Assembly (NCBI RefSeq): GCF_949628215.1
Contig: NC_134311.1
Coordinates: forward strand, 63,968,205 to 64,032,204
Direction: 5' to 3'
Length of the DNA: 64,000 nucleotides
From: Phalacrocorax aristotelis
Taxonomy: Eukaryota; Chordata; Aves; Suliformes; Phalacrocoracidae
The notes below the pieces were generated by a model. It saw only the letters and a program-made list of their open reading frames with translations, did not search any database and had not been told where the DNA came from. The translations under genes were made by a program, and so were the position numbers. Shown here piece after piece: positions 12,026-22,559 of this stretch (positions are counted from its first letter, which is position 1; the number at the start of each line of letters is the position of its first letter).

Positions 12026-12464
12026 GGCCGCACCTTGAATACTGTGTGCAGTTTTGGGCCCCTCACTACAAGAAGGACATCGAGGTGCTGGAGCGTGTCC
12101 AGAGAAGGGCAACGAATTGGTGAAGGGTCTAAAGAACAAGTCTCATGAGAAGCAGCTGAGGGAGCTGGGGTTGTTTAGTCTGGAGAAGAGGAGGCTGAGG
12201 TGAGACCTTATCGCTCTCTACAACTACCTGAAAGGAGGTTGTAGCGAGGTGGGGGTCAGTCTCTTCTCCCTAGTAACAAGTGATAGGATGAGAGGAAATG
12301 GCCTTAAGCTGCGGCAGGGGAAGTTTACATTGGATATTAGGAAAAACTTCTTCACTGAAAGGGTTGTCAGGCATTGGAAAAGGCTGCCCAGGGAGGTGGT
12401 GGAGTCTCTATCCCTGGAGGTATTTAAAAGAAGGGTACATGTGGTGCTTGAGGGTATAGTTTAG
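12026..12464 (+). pseudogene. CR1 ORF2 relic: C-terminal region
   Basis: Recognisable conserved C-terminal segments follow the core in shifted frames. They correspond to [20 protein letters not shown], then [14 protein letters not shown] followed by a stop near 12200, then a clean 71-codon frame (12249-12464) with [40 protein letters not shown] and a final stop. The TAG ending this last frame is probably close to the native ORF2 stop. Confidence 0.88.
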
Positions 12465-12552
12465 TGGTGGACTTGGCAGTGATAGGTTAGCAGTTGGACT
12501 TGATGATCTTAAGGGTCTTTTCCAATCTTAACGATCCTATGATTCTATGATA

Positions 12553-15500
12553 ATAAAAACTAAATTTTCTAAATGTTCCTTTAATTACCTTATTGTGGAC
12601 ATAATAATAAAAGGCTTTGCAAGATGAAGGACCCTCAGACTGTAGAAATTAAGAAAAACACATATAGAATTAATAAGCCTTAAAGTGACATGAACACATA
12701 CATAAGTTTTTATTTCAAAAAGGTTTTTGCTAATAGTTATAAGTTATAACAAAAATTTATCACTCACAATTGTAAGCTTTCTGAGTCCCATCTACATAAT
12801 TTATAGCTATTTTCTTGATGCTGCACTAGCTTTGCCTGCAGCTGAATATATTTGCTTTTAGAGGAACTTGGCACTTTATTCTGGAAGTATGAATGAGAAA
12901 GGAATAGGTAACATTAGTTTTCACAGGCAATATTTTTCTGGAAGTTGTATGAATTATACATTTTTTTTTCCAGAACCTTTAAAAAGCTTTTAGCTAACCT
13001 GTGAGTAGTGATCAAAGCAAAATATTTTTAGCAGAAAGCAGGATCTTATGGAAAAAGAAAAATGCCACTATTCAGAATTATTTGGACTTGTACAAATGAT
13101 CATAATGTTGCTTCTGGGAATCTCTCTGGTTGCATTGTCTACAAAAAAGCAGAATACTTTCTCCGCTAAAAATAAAATTATAATCTGGGTACCTTTATAA
13201 AACGGCAGAGTAAATAATAATTTTACATTAACTCCGTAATTCTAATCTCTATTAAATTTGAAACAGTGGTCTTTTCAATGAAAAATAATTTCTTCTGTTA
13301 CTGGATTAAATTCTGCACATACTAAATTCTTCATGTGAAGATTTTTCTTCTAGGACCATAGTTACCCTAAAGTAACCAAACTCGTGATCTGGCTCTTGTA
13401 AGTTACTGTGTAGCTCTCAGGACTAAAGAAAATATTTTTCAAACTAATTTTTAGGAAAAGCAGATAGTTATTAGGAAATAATATATCTAGGAGGAGAAAA
13501 GTGTAAATATTTTTAGTAAGAGGCACTGATTGTTATTGCTGGAAAAAATGCATGCATCTTATTGTAAACAGCACTCTTTTTTTCCATAATTATTGCTGAG
13601 AAGGATGAAGTTTTTCCTAGGTAGAATTGATAAACAAGAGAGGATTCTGAAAGCAATAAGGGACATTCTTGACATACTTGATGAGTGGTTAACCCTATTA
13701 ACTCTCAAGGAGAGCTAGTTCAACCTCCAACAGTAAAGCATCCATTTAGCTTCCTGCTCTTTTGAACCCGAATAATCAACAACACTACAAGCTGGAGGAT
13801 ACAGTTTTAGATTTGCTTAGATACCTGCAAATGGAAATGTTGCTCTATAACTTGCACTCGGTATCAGTCCTCCCCACCCCCATCCCAGCCCACCAACCCC
13901 CTGCTTCCATGGCACCACCTAGTCCTAGAGTGACTTAGTATCCACATATAGTGTATATTCTATGTTTGTTCATTTACAATTAAGCATGTAAGAAAATGCT
14001 TCATATTCCCATAACATCAATTCCTTTCTCCTGGTTGCTGTGTAGGTGAAATCAGAGAGTTTGAAGTAGGAACGTGCTACTGCTGGATGACAATGGAAAA
14101 GGTAGAAAAGGCAACACTTTGTCCAACTCTATCTTTGTAATCCACTTTAGCTCAAAATATCACAAACTTCAAAATAACACTATTTTGCATGCCTGTTCTT
14201 AAAAATACTGATCAGATTAGAATGTAGAAGAACATTATGAAAATTAAATTTCTCATAAATACAATGGAATCAAACCCCATAAACCTTTAGGAAGTTATTT
14301 GGAACATGATACTGAAGACTTTTAAGAAAAAAAAAAAAGACCTGCCATTTTATACATTAAAACATAGACTTCTCTTTTGCAAGAATAATGAGAATACATT
14401 CCCACAAGAGGTGAGAAATACGTATCCCTCCTAAAAACAAATGAAAACAACCCAAATAAGAGACTAAAACCAGAAAACTAGACTAATTCTTAACAAAACT
14501 ACTTTTAAGGAAAAATCGATCCAACATAACCCTCCTACCCTAGAGTGAGACTTCCACAGGGGTGGAGCCCAAATATCAGTCCTCCCACCCCCATTCCAGT
14601 CCTGTAGGGTTCCTTCTAAAAGGACTCCTCACAGTTTAGGGTTTTGGTTTTTTCTCCCACATTTTGCTGCATAGATAATTGTCATGTTAAAATTCTGAGT
14701 TAGCAGAATAAGGGAAAGGTCAGCTTGTATTTTAAGGTCTCCATACCTTTGAAGACTTCTGCCCTTTATCATTGGTTTCTTAAAAGCACACAGGAAAGAA
14801 TCTTTGATTAGTTTTTCTTGTATTTTATTTGCCTTCATTCTTTTCCCTCCAAACAGTGTTACAAGGAATCTAGCATCAAGGAACAGCTCGATATTCCATT
14901 TAATTTAGACATGTGACTTTGAGTGAAATCTCTAATTCTTGATCAATTATCTAAGTTTTCTGCATAGTGTCTGGGGAAGGGTGGACAGTTAAGAATGAGA
15001 TATGAAATAATTAGTGAGCAGAAAACTGTTTAAAGCTATCCACCAGGTAGTGGTATGTCCAAAATTACATTTCTCTGTAGGTCCCAATGCATCCCTTACT
15101 TTGTGGGATCAGAGTTTCTGTTGAGCAGAGGTGCCTCCATCACTGGATTGCTACCACACCTTTATAGGCAGAGTGAGTTTCCCCACCGGAAGTGAAAGAT
15201 TCTGTTTTCTGGAGAAAAACCTCATCTGTCATCTTGATTTTGGTCACCTAGTTTTACAAGAAAAAAGTTCCAATTACCCTGACAAGTAAATTAACATGGT
15301 ACTGGTCTCCCTTTCTAAACAACTCAGGGCATAAATTTTCTGCTGGTGGCTTTGCCACAGGGCCTTTACATCTATGGGAGCTTGTTATTTCTGTGATAAT
15401 TGTAGTAAATTTCTGATAATTCTCTGAGGTAATTCTTGAACTCACCGTGCTTTTGTGGTTCTCTGTCACACTTTCTCTATTCTTTTGACACGCTAGAAGA

Positions 15501-16937
15501 GAAATGGAGACTGCAAAATTTTATAAAAGCATATTCCCAGTCTACTGGCTGATATGGTTTATTGTATGTATGTGTAATGGCTTCCAACTGACAAAAAAAA
15601 TATATCTTTCCAGAGAAGAACACTAGAAAATATGTAGTACAACATGAAAGCTTATCAACTTCAGGTACCTGCTAGGCTGTGGTTTCTCTCAATAAATCTT
15701 TAAGGTGCCTTAATAATGTTTGTGTGGTTTATATACACACACAGTCAAGCAGTACACCATAGAGGGAACTGAAAGCAGTAATAATTATTCCATGAAGGGG
15801 AAGCTAAAGTAGATTAGTTGTTTCATAATTTTTTTCATCTAAAATGGATATGATTGACTACACTGAAGGAGAATACCTTGCCATAGTTCTATATTCTTAT
15901 GATTTCAGTAATGAAACATAAAGGAGATTTAAAGGAAAAAATATCTATTTCATCCGTTGAGTGTATTTTGGTGCTATTGTGAAATTAAAAATCCCCTCTG
16001 GCAACGATTAGACTGTTTTTTTCTCAAAACATTTAGTCAAATGCATGTAAACATACAAAATTGAGCCTGATATTCTGAACATATCCAAAATAAGCTGGTC
16101 ACATTCAATACTACTGATATCTTTCATATTGAATCCAGACATGATTTAGTCTGTGGCAATGAAACGCAAGACTGGCAGGAGCAACCAGTAGTGAACCTGA
16201 TGGGGAAACAAGAAATCTGCCTGATTTTTGAGTTCTAAGTTTGTTTCAACAGATAAATGCTTTAGTGGTAAGAGAAAGTCTGCACAGAATTTAAAACTGA
16301 ATAAAGCCTCTGATGCGTAGTACTGTATTTGAAGATTAACCTTGTTGCTCACCAAACACTGGTAGGTCAAAACTTTAAACCTGAAATATGGATGAGAGAA
16401 CTGGTCTCAGATTAAAAGTTTAGAAGAAATTGACTCCAGAAATGATTATTTTCTTCCCTTTTATTATTTTTTAGGGTTTCTATTTTGTGAATATTCTATA
16501 TCCTGTTTGATAAAAAGCTGTAAATGAACTTAAAATCACCAAAGTTTTCTGAACTATTTTATATTTATAAAGATGTCATCATTCTTTATGAAATGGCTTA
16601 TTTGAAAGAAATTACGTGGGTAATAGTACAATAAAGTTCACAGTATTCCTTCTACTGATCTATTTCAAATATGCATATCCCAGTGAAAGACGAAAAGGTG
16701 AGATAGCAATGTGAAATCAATGGAAATTATGTATTCAATTACTCTTTAAGTGTCCAAGCCTAAATATTACTTGACAGTTTAGTCAGATTAAATTAGTATT
16801 CATTGAATGTCTTGAGTTTTGGCACAATGGCTGATGACAATTACCAGAAATGATCTCTATAGTGATTATTTATTGTAAATGAGGACTGGATTAGTAAATT
16901 TTCTGCGGTTTCTACAGAATAACTATAGATGATTACT
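12553..16937. other. Unique AT-rich sequence, nothing firmly recognised
   Basis: No gene or CR1 segment was found. A 26-27-base pyrimidine-rich motif occurs twice in direct orientation (13862-13888 and 14574-14599), with a 10-mer CCTAGAGTGA near each copy (13924 and 14539). This could be remnants of one old repeat. The open frames are short and without domains. Confidence 0.5.
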
Positions 16938-17046
16938 GTTGTTGTTGTTAATAATAATAATTAAAAATTAAAATTATTATTAAATAATCTAATAATAACA
17001 AATAATAACGAATAATAATAATAATACCAACAACAACAACAACAAC
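16938..17046. repeat. Compound GTT/AAT/AAC microsatellite
   Basis: Four GTT units (16938-16949) pass into AAT-rich repeats, an AT-rich centre, more AAT units, and end in CAA/AAC repeats (17028-17046). The GTT block and AAC block are reverse complements, so the whole is a loose fold-back. It directly abuts the 5' truncation point of CR1 copy D. Confidence 0.85.
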
Positions 17047-17047
17047 C

Positions 17048-17518
17048 TGTTGGCGGAGGTCCAGAGGAGGGTTGCAAAAATTATCAGAGGGCTGGAGCAC
17101 CTCTCCTGCAAAGACAAGCTGAGAGAGTTGGGTTTGTTCAGCCTGGAGAAGAGAAGGCTCCAGGGAGATCTTACTGCAGCCTTTCAGTACTTAAAGGGGG
17201 ATTATAAGAAAGATGGGGATAAACTTTTTAGTAATGCCTTTAGTGATAGGACAAGGGGTAATGGTTTTAAACTAAAAGAGAGTAGATTCAGACTAGATAT
17301 AAGGAAGAAATGTGTTACAATGAGGGTGGTGAACCACTGGCACAGGCTGCCAGAGAGGTGATTGATGTCCCATCCCTGGAAACATCCAAGGCCAGGCTGG
17401 ACAGGGCTCTGAGCAACCTGATCTGGGTGATGATGTCCCTGCCCATGGCAAGGGATTTGGACTAGATTATGTCTAAAGGTCCCTTCCAACCCAAACTATT
17501 CTATCATTCTATGATTAA
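17048..17518 (+). mobile_element. CR1 LINE, 5'-truncated (copy D)
   Basis: This is 0.47 kb of CR1 covering the ORF2 C-terminus and 3' tail. About 100 codons stay open from 17050: [58 protein letters not shown] and VVNHWHRLPER. A one-base loss at about 17351 (CTGCCAGAGAGG) then shifts the frame. The tail has AAAGGTCCCTTCCAACCC and ends in CTATCATTCTATGATT octamers near 17518. It is the same subfamily as copy A. 5' truncation lies exactly at the end of the preceding microsatellite. Confidence 0.93.
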
Positions 17519-18308
17519 TATAGGCCTGTGCAATTTTGTGAAATATTAGAGTGCCTCAATAAGAAAAAATTTCTGTTGTGTATTTTTAGGGTTAAGGATA
17601 AACAGAAAAACTGGAAGGAAAATTTCATAGATAAAAATTAATGGATCCAAACCATTAAGATACTTATTGCTTTTTTCTTATTTTCTATGTTTTTACCAAA
17701 ATCTTCAATAAATATGGAATTTTATTTGTGGAAGCCTTTACTTCATTAGCAAAGCTGTTGGGTCTAAGCTTAAACATAGGGTTTCATAATCTTAAAACAT
17801 ATTAATTGCATGTTGTTAATTGTAACACTTTTTAAATCAGTGCAAACCCTGATTTACACTTCAGGCAAGCAAAAGTTCTACAAAGTATATTTTTTTCCAA
17901 AAGTCATACACACAAGTCTGTCCTCATTGATTTAGCACTGGAAGAGCATTCCTTATTTTAGTTGAATTCTAAAATTGGTGGTAAATTGCAGCGGTACAGT
18001 AGTAAATACAGTAGAACAGAGAACAAACTTATTTGTTTGATATTCCCACATAGACAGTAAAAAGAAAATGTTCTATACTGTTCCTCACTAAAAATCAGCA
18101 ATCTGCACTGGTCTGCATTCAATTTAGCCACATAATATAAATAGGAACAAAGGCCTGAGAAAGTTTGCATTCTGGATTCTTATAATATTTTAAAGCATAA
18201 AGATATAGCTGAATGCAGTCATACAATTTTCGCCTCTATGCAGCAAATGTGTGACGTTTTCATTAGTTTCTCACATTTAAAGCATGCTGAGGAACTTGCC
18301 AGGCATCG
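17519..18308. other. Unique AT-rich sequence, nothing recognised
   Basis: No gene or repeat was recognised in this 790-bp gap between CR1 copies. Confidence 0.55.
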
Positions 18309-18376
18309 GTCACAGAATCACAAAATGGTAGGGGTTGGAAGGGACCTCTAGAGATCATCATGTCCAGTCTCCTCAG
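18309..18376 (-). mobile_element. CR1 LINE 3' end, very short fragment
   Basis: On the plus strand it reads CACAGAATCACAAAATGG, then GGTTGGAAGGGACCTCTAGAG, then ATCATCATGTCCAGTCTCC. This is the reverse complement of a CR1 3' tail with its octamers. Only about 65 bp remain, showing extreme 5' truncation. Confidence 0.85.
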
Positions 18377-18837
18377 GACTTTTCAGAAAATATTACAGAG
18401 TTAAACAACTGTCTATGGAGCCTAAAAATATGGTTTAAAGTTTCTAATATTTTTAGTTAATTTTAGTTGTAATTTCTAATAATACATATTTTTTATTAAT
18501 GCATTTAATATAAATTTTATTGAAAGGCCTGCTTGGCAGTGAAACCATTAGGATGCCTTAAAATCAATTGCAACTATTTTGTAATATACTTACATTTGAA
18601 CGTCACAGAGGTGAAAAATTTCTGTGATGTGTACTTTTCACTTTCTTCTGCTTTCAGATGATATCTCAGCCTAGTTTGGGCATAAAATGTACTGATTGTG
18701 TGAGGTTGTATTTCAAGTGACATAGTGTATGCTTCAGTGGTTGCAAATGGTAGCATTTCAAGAATTTCAAAAGACCACAGGAAGATGTCAACGGTTCGGC
18801 TTGAGAGCTGGCTGAAGTCACCAAACCTAGGAGGTTC
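18377..18837. other. Unique AT-rich sequence, nothing recognised
   Basis: No gene or repeat was recognised. It separates a young CR1 tail from a much older CR1 relic. Confidence 0.5.
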
Positions 18838-19560
18838 CCAGAGCTGGGGGTGACCTCAGAAGGTCATCAGCTCTATCCCAGTAACCCAAGACAGGATCAT
18901 CTATACTTGTGTTACTCCTTTCTGACATCTTTTTAATGTTTTCTTAAAGAAGAGAGTCTCCACTCTTGTACAGGAGACGCCAGTATCTCCCTAGAGAAAT
19001 CATTCATTTGCTTTGTTACTCTCATGGTTAGAAAATATTTCCTAGCAGTTGAACTAAATCTCTCTTTCTATCTGCCACAAGCATGAGGAATAAATTATTC
19101 TTCTTTGCAGCAGCTATGGAATATATTTGAAGATTCAAAAAACATTATGCCACAGTCCTTTTCTTTTCTGGACTAAACAGTAATATACTCTCAGTTCTTT
19201 TCTCACAAGTCCATTTTTCCCAAATCTCTGATCATTCATGCTGACATTCTCTGATTTCCTTCCATTTAAGCATGTTTTTCTTGACATTGCTAAGTAAGCC
19301 TAGCACTCCAGTGCTAAGCTGAATGCAAAATATATTTCCTTTGTTGAAGGCTACATTCCTGTTTGTCATAGTAAGGTGTTTCTTCTTCAGCAATACCATG
19401 AAATGGTTGACTCACATTCAGTTTGTGAACCACTAAATCCTCTTCTACAGATCTGACATCCAGCCAGTTATTTCTCAGTCTGTTCTTGTGCAAGTGATTA
19501 TTCATGCCAAGTGCAATGCTCTGTTTTGCTCCATTTAATTGAATTAACAATTATTAGTTT
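18838..19560 (-). mobile_element. Ancient CR1/L3-like LINE relic
   Basis: This is a degraded minus-strand LINE 3' region with the order of landmarks typical of old amniote CR1. There is a GACCTCAGAAGGTCATCAGCTC tail remnant, then TGGTTAGAAAATATTTCCTA followed by GAACTAAATCTCTCTT, then TTCTTTTCTGGACTAAACAG, then GTTGACTCACATTCAGTTTG, then GTGAACCACTAAATCCTC, and a final GCAAGTGATTATTCATGCC segment. Divergence is much higher than in copies A-E, and no frame survives. It is likely one of the oldest insertions here, plausibly predating the bird radiation. The boundaries are approximate. Confidence 0.75.
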
Positions 19561-20050
19561 TCTAGTTATGAAGGGGAATACAGGATCACAGTCTGTATAT
19601 GCAGTGTCCAAATATCAGCCCCTAGATCTTGATCTTGTCAGACCAGCACTGAGTTTCCATGGTTGGACTCCCTTGTCATGTTCCTACAGGAGATGAACCT
19701 TGGCCAGTACTTTCCATGGGTAAGACATGCTTTACACAGTATTAGAAACAACACCTAACTTGCACGCCTTATTTCTGGAAGTCTGTGCTGCCTAGAAAAT
19801 ATTTCTTGCTCTGTGTTTTTCAGAGGTTTCAGTTAAAACTCATGTTTTTCTCCTTCTACCTCAATGCCTTTTCTTTGGCTAACTAATACCAAAGGTGAAG
19901 AGTGGAAATACTTGGTTTGATGCAATACCCATACCTTGTTATAGTAGATTATCCCCCCTCCTCTCTTATATCATATCCAACTTGATATTTTATCTGGTTT
20001 ACCCAACATGAGGGTCCCCCTCACCCTAATTAGTGAAATCAGACAATTTT
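19561..20050. other. Unique sequence, nothing recognised
   Basis: No gene or repeat was recognised. The ancient CR1 may extend a little into the left end. Confidence 0.5.
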
Positions 20051-20514
20051 CATAGAGTCATAGAATCATTAAGGTTGGAAAAGACCTCTAAGATCATCAA
20101 GTCCAACTGTCAACCCAACACCACCCTGCCTCCTAAACCATGTCCTGAAGGGCCACGTCTACACATTTTTTTTAACATCTCCAGGGACGGCAACCCCACC
20201 ACCTCTCTGGGCAGCCTGTTCCAATGCCCGACCACGTTCAGTAAAGAAATTTGTCCTAATAACCAATCTAAACCTCCCCTGACACAGCTTGAGGCCATTT
20301 CCTCTTGTCCTATCACTAGTAACTTTGGAGAAGACACCAACACCCACCTCACTACAACCTCCTTTCAGGGAGTTGTAGAGGGTGATAAGGTCTCCCCTCA
20401 GTCTCCTCTTCTCCAGACTGAACAACCCCAGTTCCCCCAGCCGATACTCATAAGAGTTGTTCTCCAGACCCTTCACCAGCTTTGTTGACCTTGTCAGGAC
20501 ACGCTCCAACACAT
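20051..20514 (-). mobile_element. CR1 LINE 3' segment (copy E1)
   Basis: This is a minus-strand CR1 ORF2 C-terminus and 3' tail. The 3' end is at 20051 (CATAGAGTCATAGAATCATT), followed by GGTTGGAAAAGACCTCTAAG. The minus-strand frame gives [35 protein letters not shown] and [21 protein letters not shown] frameshift comes before [18 protein letters not shown]. It resembles copy C more than copies A, B or D. It does not continue into the adjacent part of ORF2: at 20515 the sequence switches to two terminal octamers and then to a distant ORF2 segment. Confidence 0.92.
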
Positions 20515-20530
20515 CATAGAATCACAGAAT
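20515..20530 (-). repeat. Two CR1 terminal octamers at an internal joint
   Basis: ATAGAATC followed by ACAGAATC is exactly two units of the CR1 3' octamer on the minus strand. It sits between the E1 C-terminal segment and the E2 linker segment, where a normal CR1 would carry the reverse-transcriptase core (compare 11199-12083 of copy C). Confidence 0.85.
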
Positions 20531-20890
20531 CCGCAGATCCTCCTTCCGGTCTTTCATGTAGGTGGGTGTCGCATTGGCAAGCCTCCGGTTATCTGAGACC
20601 TCTCCTGTTAGCCAGGACTGCTGATAAATGATGGAGAGTGGCTTGACGAGCTCTTCTGCCAGCTCCCTCAGTACTCTTGGGTGGATCCCACCCAGGCCCA
20701 TAGATCTGTGTGTGTCCAGGTGGCACAGCAGGTAGTAAACTTCTTCCTCCTGGATTATGGGGCATTTATCCTGTTCTCTGTACTTGTCTTCCATCTCAGG
20801 GGACTGAATACCCTGGGGATAACTGCTCTGACTATTAAAGACTGAGGCAAAGAAGACACTAAGTACCTCAGCCTTCCCCTCATCCCATTT
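20531..20890 (-). mobile_element. CR1 LINE linker segment (copy E2)
   Basis: Minus-strand translation gives DEGKAEVLSVFFASVFNSQS, then EEEVYYLLCHLDTHRSMG, then GIHPRVLRELAEELVKPLSI, then IYQQSWLTGEVSDNRRLANA, and TPTYMKDRKEDL. This is the CR1 region between endonuclease and reverse transcriptase. The frame is open over its whole length, about 120 codons, and stops at the octamer joint. In copy C the same place (GGAAGGAGGATC, 11188-11199) continues straight into the reverse transcriptase, which is missing here. The 5' limit near 20890 is set where CR1 similarity is lost. Confidence 0.9.
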
Positions 20891-22559
20891 TGTGAGAGGC
20901 TGAGTGAATTTGAGCACTATTTGTGTACTGTTACCACGAAGATTTTTTTTTTTACAATGAAAAATAAGCTAATTGAAGAATATTTATTCTTTCTTTCTAT
21001 GACCCCTACTGTTTTTGCTTCCTTTTATGCATGGGTAGGAGTGGCTGTGTGGATGGATGTGAAGGGGGTCTAACAGATGGGAACATACTTTGACGGAATT
21101 CAAACAGTAAAATACATCTCAGAATGGAAATGTCCATCTTCCCCAGGTTTAAGAGATCCAATACTCAGGCTTCTGTTTCTTTGCAGTATTGCCAATTTTA
21201 TTTTGATAGAGATTTTTTTTAGTGAGAGGGTGAGCTTTGTGACAAGCACCTTTTAAAAACTGCTTTATCCAAACTTCATATATCACACTAGATAAAATTT
21301 GCTTAATACTTAAACTAAACAACAGTCAAAGTTACTTTAATCTTAAGTGTGTATATATATATATACACTTATGTATATATTTCTTATTATCTTTCATTTA
21401 CACTCACTTCAGAACTTCCTAGCTGAAGCAGGAATAAACTAAGCCAAATCATTGCCAGAATGGTTATTCTCAAATCTATTTTAAAATGAAAAGAGTAGAA
21501 ACTCTGTCTTAGCAAATACTAGAATTATCTTCTTAAATATGCAAATACTCCCTATGTTAAAGTGACAGCCACATTAGAAGTCCTAGCTTAGCTCTTAATG
21601 ACTGGGTGTCAAAAATCATCTACATTGTGCTGCTCCTGGCAGCATTAATATGAGTGCACTGGTTCGACCAACTGCCTTGCCTAAACTCACATCACCCCCC
21701 ATGTGGAAAGCAAAGAAATATCAGTAGTTTTAACCATACATATTTATGTGCTACAGCTAAACACTGAATTGTAGATATGATGAAAATGATCCAGCCTGGA
21801 AATGATATGTTATATTAATGCTGTTAAAGCTATGCATCTCCCTCCCTTGGAGGTTCAAAGACTGTAAGCTTTCCTGATATTCAGATACAGAACAGAGTAG
21901 AAGACAGCAGATGAATGATCCATTGCATCTACTCTTTTAAGAGAAATTATTTCCAAAAGAGACTGTTAAATTCTTTAGGCTTAAAATTAAACTTGAAGAA
22001 GTTGCACACAAACTCTGCAAGTGTGCAGAAGCCCAGGCAGTTCTGGGAACGTCTGGACGTATGGTATATTTTTTTTGTGTTTCTTAGAGTTAACTATAGG
22101 TTTAATGCTGTGTCAAGGCTCAGGGATATGATAATTGCTGGTGTTTAACAATTACCACACTCACTGTTGTGTGTTTGACTCAGTCCATTTAAAACTCTCA
22201 GCCAATATCTGGGCTTGATTACAGTGCTAGGGTCAGCCATGGACTACTTCTATGGTTTTACATACAACAGCCTTTTATGTCTTTCTGAGTGCAAGTGTGT
22301 GCGTTTAGAGGCAATGTATTTCATCTGTTATTTTTACTAGTTGCAAAGGATATTCTTTCTTGATTCTGTAATGGCTAGTGCAATTTCTCCAATTATTGTA
22401 ACTAGAAACTGTATCAGAGTTTCCCTTGGTTTTGAATAGATAACATCTTGCTTTAGAAAACTGAAGTTCTTGTGATATGCAAATTTCTGGAAAGGTATGT
22501 GGTATCACTTCTAAGTGACCATATTATAAAACCTTTTATGATTGTCAGTGGGGTTGTTA
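20891..22559. other. Unique AT-rich sequence, nothing recognised
   Basis: No gene or transposon was recognised. It contains a TA-repeat palindrome (21344-21371). Confidence 0.5.
21344..21371. repeat. TA-repeat palindrome
   Basis: TAAGTGT on the left and ACACTTA on the right flank an alternating TA run. The 28 bases are their own reverse complement except for one mismatched pair. A probable cruciform-prone microsatellite. Confidence 0.75.

Larger units (their letters stand above)
9976..12552 (+). mobile_element. CR1 LINE, longest copy in the window (copy C)
   Basis: This is a 2.58-kb plus-strand CR1 that begins inside the endonuclease domain and runs through linker, reverse transcriptase, ORF2 C-terminus and 3' tail. 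The tail reads GGACTTGATGATCTTAAGGG, then TTTTCCAATCTTAACG, and ends in the octamers CCTATGATTCTATGAT. ORF1, the 5' UTR and the N-terminal endonuclease are missing, as expected from 5' truncation. GC content is visibly higher than in the flanks, as in CR1 coding sequence. The frame is broken repeatedly (see the domain entries), so the copy is dead. No clear target duplication was found. Confidence 0.95.

Noticed and set aside
11782..12139. 94- and 107-codon minus-strand frames
   Set aside because: Shadows of the CR1 copy C reverse transcriptase on the plus strand.
20033..20488. 151-codon plus-strand open frame rich in Pro, Ser and Thr
   Set aside because: Antisense of CR1 segment E1. The minus strand reads as CR1 ORF2.
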